Source: Candidatus Saccharimonadota bacterium | GTDB taxonomy: Bacteria > Patescibacteriota > Saccharimonadia > Saccharimonadales > Saccharimonadaceae | Direction of reading: 5' to 3' | Length of the DNA: 44,371 bases | Assembly (NCBI GenBank): GCA_017645955.1 | Contig: JAGCNM010000056.1 | Coordinates: forward strand, 1 to 44,371 | Shown: one piece after another, positions 39,522 to 44,371 of the stretch | How positions within the stretch are numbered: position 1 is the first letter of the stretch | Layout: the number at the start of each line of letters is the position of its first letter | Notes under the pieces: generated by a model | Told to the model about the DNA's origin: nothing | The model's input: the letters and a program-made list of their open reading frames with translations, nothing else | The model's database searches: none | Program-made: the position numbers and the translations under genes

Positions 39522-40535
39522 ATGAAAACGATTTTAACAGGTATTAGATCTAATTCGGTATTGACGCTAGGGAATTATCTTGGAGCGCTTTTGCCGATGG
39601 TAAGGCTTGCGAATGAACATTCGAAAGATTATAATGTGCATATTTTTGTGCCAGATTTACATTCTATTATTTCGGATGTCGATGGTGATTTAAGGGAAAA
39701 TACGATTCGAACTTTGAAGTATTGGTTGGCGGCTGGTTTAGAGCTGAATGAAAATATTCACATTTATCGTCAGAGTTATGTTCCGGCCCATTCGGAACTT
39801 TGTTGGATTTTAGATTGTGTTGCGACGATGGGCGAGACTTCGCGAATGATTCAGTATAAGGAAAAATCGAAAGGTCAAGAATCTTGTAATGTCGGGATTT
39901 TTAACTATCCGATTTTAATGGCGGCGGACATTTTACTTTATGATGCTGAATTTATCCCGCTTGGCGAAGACCAGTTCCAACATATCGAGCTAGCGCGTAA
40001 TCTTGCGATTAGATTTAATAATCGCTTTAATGCGGAGATTTTTACAGTTCCCGCTAAGACAAGTGATCAGGTTAAATTCATGGAAGTTGACACTGCGATT
40101 AGGATTCGTGATTTGTTAAATCCGGAGAAAAAGATGTCAAAGTCGACGGTGGCTGAAGGTTCGAAGATTATGCTTGACGATGCGCCGGAGAAGGCTGCAA
40201 AAAAGATTATGTCGGCAACGACAGATTCGCTTGGTAAGGTAAAGTTTGATATGTTTAACCAACCAGGTATTTCTAATTTATTACAGATTGAGGCTCTTGT
40301 GAATGATTTGCCTTTGTCTGAGGTTGTTGCGAAATGGAATGGTGAGACGAAATATGGTGAGCTTAAAAAGGCGGTAGCGGCGAGCGTTTCTACTATGCTT
40401 AGTGATTTTCAGGCGCGCCTAGCGAATATTTCCGATGATGAGGTTTATCGACTCTTAGAGGCTGGCGAGGTGTATGCTAATAAGATTGCTAACGCAAAAC
40501 TATTAGAGGTACAAAAAGCCTTTAAGCTCCGATAA
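39522..40535 (+). CDS. trpS: Tryptophanyl-tRNA synthetase
   Basis: Charges tRNA-Trp. The 337 residues show ILTGIRSNSVLTLGNYLGAL (usual GxxPTGxLHLGNYLGA; here the His of the HIGH-type motif is Thr), DLHSI, CVATMGETSRMIQYKEK, NYPILMAADILLYDAEFIPL, GEDQFQHIELARNLA and the KMSKS loop LNPEKKMSKS. It follows tRNA-Ala at once, without a clear Shine-Dalgarno. It is relevant to the TGA-for-Trp event in rpoB, but its sequence alone says nothing about TGA decoding. Confidence 0.95.
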   Translation: MKTILTGIRSNSVLTLGNYLGALLPMVRLANEHSKDYNVHIFVPDLHSIISDVDGDLRENTIRTLKYWLAAGLELNENIHIYRQSYVPAHSELCWILDCVATMGETSRMIQYKEKSKGQESCNVGIFNYPILMAADILLYDAEFIPLGEDQFQHIELARNLAIRFNNRFNAEIFTVPAKTSDQVKFMEVDTAIRIRDLLNPEKKMSKSTVAEGSKIMLDDAPEKAAKKIMSATTDSLGKVKFDMFNQPGISNLLQIEALVNDLPLSEVVAKWNGETKYGELKKAVAASVSTMLSDFQARLANISDDEVYRLLEAGEVYANKIANAKLLEVQKAFKLR

Positions 40536-40536
40536 A

Positions 40537-40565
40537 TTGACATTTTACCATAAGTATGATATAAT
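40537..40565 (+). promoter_or_regulatory. Consensus promoter of the RluA-type gene
   Basis: TTGACA (40537-40542), 17 nt, TGA-TATAAT (40560-40565), then AAGGGGAT before the ATG at 40578. Confidence 0.88.
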
Positions 40566-40577
40566 AAGGGGATAGAT

Positions 40578-41456
40578 ATGATTCGGACGGGAAAAAAGTT
40601 TAGTAAACCTGAGATGTCGCGTGTAATTAATGGTGATGTGGTTTTAGAGCGCGACGAGGAAAAGCCGGAGAAGATTCGGCTTGATGTTTTGATGGCCGAA
40701 ATTTTTAAGAGCTATAACCGTTCGACGATACAAAAATTTATTGAATATGGGTTTGTTGCGGTTGATGGAGTTTTAGTTAAGAAGCCAAATACTAAATTTG
40801 AAAGAGGCGTGAAGATTGATCTTAAAATTCCAAAAATCATGAAGAATGCCGATTTGGTGCCCGAAGTGATTTATGAAGATAAGGACGTGGTCGTTTTAAA
40901 CAAGCCAGCTGGTCTTTTATCGATGGGTCGAGGTCAGTATTGTCCTGAATATACTTTAGAGAATTATGGTTTACTAGTTCATAGGTTGGACCGTGATACT
41001 TCCGGGGTGATTATCTTGGCGAAAAATGAGGATGTGCAGAGTTTTTTAAAGAAGCAATTTTTAGATAGAACGGCGAAGAAGACGTATTTTGCAATTGTTT
41101 CTGGGAGACCAAAACTTGATGAGGCAAGGATTGATTTACCTTTAGCGCGTGATTTAAAGAGGCCGACTACGTTTCGTGTGGATTCGAACGGGAAGGAATC
41201 GGAAACATTCTATAAAGTGAAAAAAACGAACGATAAATATTCGCTAGTTGAACTTAAGCCGACAACTGGTCGAACGCATCAACTTCGTGTTCATATGAAG
41301 TATTTGGGGCATCCGATTCTCGGAGACTCGGTTTATGGTGGCGAAAAGGCCAAACGTCTGTATTTGCATGCGTATAAATTAGAAATAACCTTGCCGAATG
41401 GAAAGAAGGAATCTTTTGAGGCTAAATTGCCGTCGGAGTTTTCTGATGTATTTTAA
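40578..41456 (+). CDS. RluA-family pseudouridine synthase
   Basis: Isomerises uridine in rRNA or tRNA. The 292 residues comprise an N-terminal S4 RNA-binding domain (about 30-90: RLDVLMAEIFKSYNRSTIQK, GFVAVDGVLVKKPNTK) and a catalytic domain: VIYEDKDVVVLNKPAGLLSM, LLVHRLDRDTSGVIILAKNE with the catalytic Asp, ELKPTTGRTHQLRVHMKYLG and HPILGDSVYGG. Target positions cannot be told from sequence. The connecting segment between the second and third motifs is shorter than in E. coli RluD. It overlaps the next gene by 11 bases. Confidence 0.94.
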   Translation: MIRTGKKFSKPEMSRVINGDVVLERDEEKPEKIRLDVLMAEIFKSYNRSTIQKFIEYGFVAVDGVLVKKPNTKFERGVKIDLKIPKIMKNADLVPEVIYEDKDVVVLNKPAGLLSMGRGQYCPEYTLENYGLLVHRLDRDTSGVIILAKNEDVQSFLKKQFLDRTAKKTYFAIVSGRPKLDEARIDLPLARDLKRPTTFRVDSNGKESETFYKVKKTNDKYSLVELKPTTGRTHQLRVHMKYLGHPILGDSVYGGEKAKRLYLHAYKLEITLPNGKKESFEAKLPSEFSDVF

Positions 41457-42102
41457 TGATTTAGGTCAGATTACTGAAATATGTTTAAAGACTAATTGCG
41501 CGATTTTCGTAATACCTGATAGCTTTGAAGTTTCGATTCCTCAGGCGATTCTTTTGAAGCCTGAAGAAAAGTCGGTTATTACAGTCGAACAAGTAAGAGA
41601 GATAATTGGCCAAGTTTCAACTAAGCAACTAAGCGATCAGTTTATTATCATTCGTCCTGCAGAAAAACTTAGCGAGGTAGCGGCGAATGCCTTTTTGAAA
41701 AATCTCGAAGAACCAAACGACAAGATACATTATCTTTTAATAACAGATAGCCCTTCGAGTCTTCTTCCGACGGTTCTAAGTCGTGCGCGAGTTTACTTTT
41801 GGCGTTCTGAACTAAAAGAAGATTTAGATGCTGATGAGAAAGATAAGGTTTTGGCGAAACGCTTAATAACGGCAAAGCCGGCAGATTTAATTACGATTGC
41901 AGAAGAAATAACAGCAAAAAAGAATGGTACTCGAGCTGAGGCGCTACGAATAGTTGGACTTGCGATTGAGATGCTTTATAAATCGTATTTCATTACAGAA
42001 AAAGAAGTATTTATAAAAAAGTTGCCTGCGTTTTTGGGATTATATGAGAATATTTTACAGAATGGACATCTTAAACTACATCTTGTTGCCGATTTGTGTT
42101 AA
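41446..42102 (+). CDS. holB: DNA polymerase III delta' subunit (HolB-like)
   Basis: Clamp-loader subunit. I choose ATG 41446 with GGAG seven bases upstream; the product is 218 residues. The region ITVEQVREIIGQVS, then ANAFLKNLEEPNDKIHYLLI and LLPTVLSRARVY, is the core of delta'/DnaX-like AAA proteins (the usual LLKxLEEPPxxxxfil and lpTIlSRc). The N-terminal P-loop and zinc module of longer homologs are missing or very reduced, as is common in delta'. It overlaps the pseudouridine synthase gene by 11 bases, so it is co-expressed. Confidence 0.85.
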   Translation: MYFNDLGQITEICLKTNCAIFVIPDSFEVSIPQAILLKPEEKSVITVEQVREIIGQVSTKQLSDQFIIIRPAEKLSEVAANAFLKNLEEPNDKIHYLLITDSPSSLLPTVLSRARVYFWRSELKEDLDADEKDKVLAKRLITAKPADLITIAEEITAKKNGTRAEALRIVGLAIEMLYKSYFITEKEVFIKKLPAFLGLYENILQNGHLKLHLVADLC

Positions 42103-42116
42103 GTTTAATTTTGTGC

Positions 42117-42122
42117 TAAGAT
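42117..42122 (+). promoter_or_regulatory. Extended -10 box for the TPR gene (leaderless)
   Basis: TGC-TAAGAT with the ATG six bases after it and no Shine-Dalgarno. Confidence 0.5.
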
Positions 42123-42128
42123 AGGTTT

Positions 42129-42932
42129 ATGATTGCGATTTTGGCTATTTTGGTTTTTGCGCTTTATTTAGTTTTTTTCTTTCCTCTAGAACCAAAAAAG
42201 AAAAAAGAGGAGGCAAAGTCGCCAAAATATACTGCTCAAATGAAAAAACTGTGGCAAATTGCTCAGACTTCGATGAAAGAAAGAAAACCTTTTCGAGCTG
42301 AGAAGGCGCTTCTTACGATTTTAAAATTTGACGAGAAGAACGCTGCGGCTTATAACCGTTTGGGTATTTTGTATGCGAAAGGGCAAAAGTATGATGAGGC
42401 GGTTGAATGTTTTGAGATTGCGCAGTCATTGGATAATAACCCCGCTTCAATTCATAATGTTGGCTTAATTTATTTGGAGACCGGAGCTTATGAAAAAGCT
42501 GCGATGGCATTTAATCAGGCGATTGAACTAGAAGGTGATGTGCCGGCTCGTTTTTTGGCACTTGCTAAAGCCGAGGAGAAGCTGGGGAATTACAAGAAGG
42601 CAATTGAAGCGCTTGAGAATGCTTATGAGTTAGATCCGAAAATTACAATTTTACGTCAAATTTTATCAATTCATGAGGAGGTTGGCGATACCGAGGCTGC
42701 GACTGCTACAGCGGCGCGTATTGAGGAGCAGATAGCGAGAGATGATGAACTCAAAAAGAGGCGTAAGATAATTACTATGCGACGCAATACGGCTTCTCAT
42801 GTAAATTCTAGTAGCGGAACGTTAAAGAATCCTGTCAGAGCGGTACCAAATCAGAAAAAGGAGTTTAATAAAAAGGACAATAAAGCTCCGGCAAAGATAA
42901 TGAAGACTCACGTCGGTCGAAAAAGAATCTAA
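42129..42932 (+). CDS. Membrane-anchored TPR-repeat protein
   Basis: Protein of 267 residues with an N-terminal membrane segment (about 2-18: AILAILVFALYLVFFF) and a Lys-rich stretch, followed by four or so TPR units (about 45-200): AAAYNRLGILYAKGQKYDEA, ASIHNVGLIYLETGAYEKAA, ARFLALAKAEEKLGNYKKAI and a further unit. The C-terminal 60 residues are very basic. TPR proteins scaffold complexes; the partner is unknown. The mRNA is probably leaderless. Confidence 0.85.
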   Translation: MIAILAILVFALYLVFFFPLEPKKKKEEAKSPKYTAQMKKLWQIAQTSMKERKPFRAEKALLTILKFDEKNAAAYNRLGILYAKGQKYDEAVECFEIAQSLDNNPASIHNVGLIYLETGAYEKAAMAFNQAIELEGDVPARFLALAKAEEKLGNYKKAIEALENAYELDPKITILRQILSIHEEVGDTEAATATAARIEEQIARDDELKKRRKIITMRRNTASHVNSSSGTLKNPVRAVPNQKKEFNKKDNKAPAKIMKTHVGRKRI

Positions 42933-42934
42933 GG

Positions 42935-42962
42935 TTGATTTTTAGCTTGTTTTTGTTATAAT
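42935..42962 (+). promoter_or_regulatory. Promoter of tRNA-Tyr
   Basis: TTGATT (42935-42940), 16 nt, TATAAT (42957-42962). Transcription should begin just before the tRNA at 42973. Confidence 0.75.
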
Positions 42963-42972
42963 AATTATGCGT

Positions 42973-43057
42973 GCTGGAATCGTCTAGTGGCAATGACAAG
43001 AGACTGTAAATCTCTCGCCTTCGGGCTTCGTAGGTTCGAGTCCTACTTCCAGCACCA
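42973..43057 (+). tRNA. tRNA-Tyr (anticodon GTA)
   Basis: 85 nt with encoded ACCA. Acceptor GCTGGAA/TTCCAGC; anticodon stem AGAGA/TCTCT with loop CTGTAAA, anticodon GTA at 43006-43008; type II variable arm with GCC-TTCG-GGC; T arm GTAGG/CCTAC around TTCGAGT. Confidence 0.96.
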
Positions 43058-43069
43058 TTGTGAAATTAA

Positions 43070-43090
43070 GCCTTCTTTAAGGCCTTTTTT
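43070..43090 (+). terminator. Terminator after tRNA-Tyr
   Basis: GCCTT-CTTT-AAGGC followed by TTTTTT. Confidence 0.85.
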
Positions 43091-43215
43091 CATCTGTTCT
43101 GAATCGGTTCGAGCCAGTTCAAATTGTTGTTTCAATTCAGGATATTATTTCTCTTCAGTTATACGCTGCGATTTTAGGGTTTTTGGTATAGTATTAAAAC
43201 TAAATAATGCTATGA

Positions 43216-43221
43216 TATAAT
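43216..43221 (+). promoter_or_regulatory. Extended -10 box for pyrG
   Basis: TGA-TATAAT; a leader of about 45 nt follows, with AGGAGGT at 43258-43264. I see nothing else in the remainder of the gap 43091-43257. Confidence 0.65.
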
Positions 43222-43273
43222 ACTAAAATAGTTATTTACAAACATTAAGTATCTAACAGGAGGTCTCCGCATC

Positions 43274-44371
43274 ATGAAAAGTAGAAAATGCAAATATATT
43301 TTCGTTACAGGTGGAGTTCTCTCTGGCGTTGGCAAAGGTATCACGGCTGCTTCGATTGGCTCAATTTTGAAGGCTAAAGGCTATAGAGTCACTATGCAGA
43401 AATGTGATCCATATTTAAATGTGGATGCAGGATTATTGAATCCGGTCGAACATGGTGAATGTTATGTAACTCATGATGGTGTTGAGACGGATTTGGACCT
43501 TGGCCATTATGAAAGGTTTTTGGACTTTGAAACTAGTAAGTATTCTATTACGCTCTCAGGTTCAATTTATAAAGAATTAATTGAAAGAGAGCGTTCTGGT
43601 GGTTTTCATGGTAAAACGGTGCAGCTTGTTCCACATTTTACTAGCTTGGTTTGCGAGAAGATAGAAAAAGCTTCGGCGGAAAGTGATGTCCATATTGTAG
43701 AAATTGGCGGGACTGTTGGTGATTACGAAGGTTTACCCTTTATTGAAGCGATTAGATTGTTCGCGAACAAGGTTGGGCGTCGAAATTGTTTGTATGTTTC
43801 AGTTGTTTATGTGCCGTTTATTCATACTTCGAATGAACTCAAGACAAAGCCTGCGCAAAATGCCTTAAGAGACCTAAGGGGTTTTGGTATTATACCAGAT
43901 ATTGTGTGCGTTAGGACTGAGGAACCTTGCGAGCGGGGTATTTGTGAAAAAATTGCAGCTTTTTCTGGCATTCCGAGCGAAGCGGTGTTAAATTTACCGG
44001 ATATTAATAGCGTCTATAACGTGCCTTTTAACGTGTTAAAATCTGGAGTTCTGGAAATTTTAAATGAGTTTGTTGGAGACAAAAGAGAGCCAGATATGTC
44101 TGGATGGAAGGAATTTTCAAAGCGATGTGAGCGCTGTCATGCAAAAACGGTAACAGTTGGGTTAGTTGCGAAATATGTAGGTAATGATGATACTTATATC
44201 TGTGTGACTGAAGCTTTGAAGGCCGCAGCAGCTTGGAATAATGTTAATCTAAACTTAAGATGGATTAAAGCTGAAGATGCTGATGATGGTACAGATGAAT
44301 TATTTAAGGAATGCGATGGTTTAGTGGTTCCAGGTGGTTTTGGTGTAAGAGGAACAGAGGGGAAGATTAAG
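43274..44371 (+). CDS. pyrG: CTP synthase (3' end outside window)
   Basis: Makes CTP from UTP with glutamine or ammonia. The first 366 codons are present and the frame is open to the window edge. AGGAGGT lies nine bases before the ATG. The synthetase domain has YIFVTGGVLSGVGKGITAAS (P-loop), KCDPYLNVDAG, DGVETDLDLGHYERF, GKTVQLVPH and EIGGTVGDYEG. The glutaminase domain starts at about residue 290 (TVGLVAKYVGNDDTYICV) and reaches VVPGGFGVRGTEGK at the end of the window. KCDPYLNVD in place of the usual KxDPYxNVD is a normal variant. Confidence 0.96.
   Translation, partial: MKSRKCKYIFVTGGVLSGVGKGITAASIGSILKAKGYRVTMQKCDPYLNVDAGLLNPVEHGECYVTHDGVETDLDLGHYERFLDFETSKYSITLSGSIYKELIERERSGGFHGKTVQLVPHFTSLVCEKIEKASAESDVHIVEIGGTVGDYEGLPFIEAIRLFANKVGRRNCLYVSVVYVPFIHTSNELKTKPAQNALRDLRGFGIIPDIVCVRTEEPCERGICEKIAAFSGIPSEAVLNLPDINSVYNVPFNVLKSGVLEILNEFVGDKREPDMSGWKEFSKRCERCHAKTVTVGLVAKYVGNDDTYICVTEALKAAAAWNNVNLNLRWIKAEDADDGTDELFKECDGLVVPGGFGVRGTEGKIK

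Noticed and set aside
1-44371. Alternative genetic code (TGA as Gly or Trp)
   Set aside because: TGA ends secY and the 14444 gene at sensible places, and no other gene has an in-frame TGA. The rpoB TGA lies at Trp, not Gly, so the Gracilibacteria code does not fit.

Overview
The window looks like a chromosomal piece of a Candidate Phyla Radiation (Patescibacteria) bacterium, most likely a Saccharibacterium (TM7). This is inferred from the compact gene layout, short or Cys-free ribosomal proteins, two secreted FISUMP-type proteins carrying the phrase LADGNVWMT, sortases, a CHAP hydrolase beside FtsEX, and AT-rich spacers with few biosynthetic genes. TGA still ends several genes (SecY and the 209-aa orphan), so the code looks standard. 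No rRNA, CRISPR array, transposase or reverse transcriptase is visible.

Layout. 1-7255 is a cell-envelope block: FtsE (cut by the window edge), FtsX, a large secreted FISUMP protein, a PcsB-like CHAP hydrolase, an S41 protease and a GT4 glycosyltransferase. 7252-8677 holds two unknown membrane proteins. 8686-16271 is translation and RNA metabolism: LeuS, TsaC, a TrmH-family methyltransferase, a glutaredoxin, L32, NusB, a Nudix hydrolase, RNase III, an orphan gene, S16 and a KH protein. 16321-23812 is rpoBC with a complex leader. 23999-27811 holds a second FISUMP protein, SecY and a sortase. 28021-32178 is the IF-1, L36, S13, S11, S4, RpoA, L17, L13, S9 series. 32235-37329 is mostly on the minus strand: a secreted wall hydrolase, tRNA-Ala(CGC), GlyA, FolA, ThyA and an HD nucleotidase-like protein. 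37441-44371 returns to plus: a sortase-like protein, CotH, tRNA-Ala(GGC), TrpS, an RluA-type pseudouridine synthase, the Pol III delta' subunit, a TPR protein, tRNA-Tyr and the start of PyrG.

Most unusual features. (1) The first FISUMP gene has nine G residues as part of an exact 17-nt promoter spacer, the arrangement of known phase-variable promoters. Its 3' end is an adenine-depleted, GC-rich block followed by a 28-nt segment shared 27/28 with its paralog, which resembles the target of a diversity-generating retroelement acting from elsewhere. (2) rpoB has an in-frame TGA exactly at the conserved Trp of RGAWLEFE, and the TrmH-family gene has an in-frame TAA inside motif 3, with the missing motif readable after it. 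(3) Large nested palindromes are scattered through the window. Two (after rpoC and after the sortase) are related by compensatory stem changes, and two palindromic segments sit in frame inside leuS. (4) Many genes have an extended -10 box (TGnTATAAT) only 6-9 nt before the start codon and no Shine-Dalgarno, implying leaderless mRNAs.

How the genes fit together. The first block suggests FtsEX-controlled peptidoglycan cleavage at division by the CHAP protein, with surface proteins presented next to it. The central blocks are housekeeping transcription and translation. GlyA, ThyA, FolA and the HD protein form a folate and thymidylate group.
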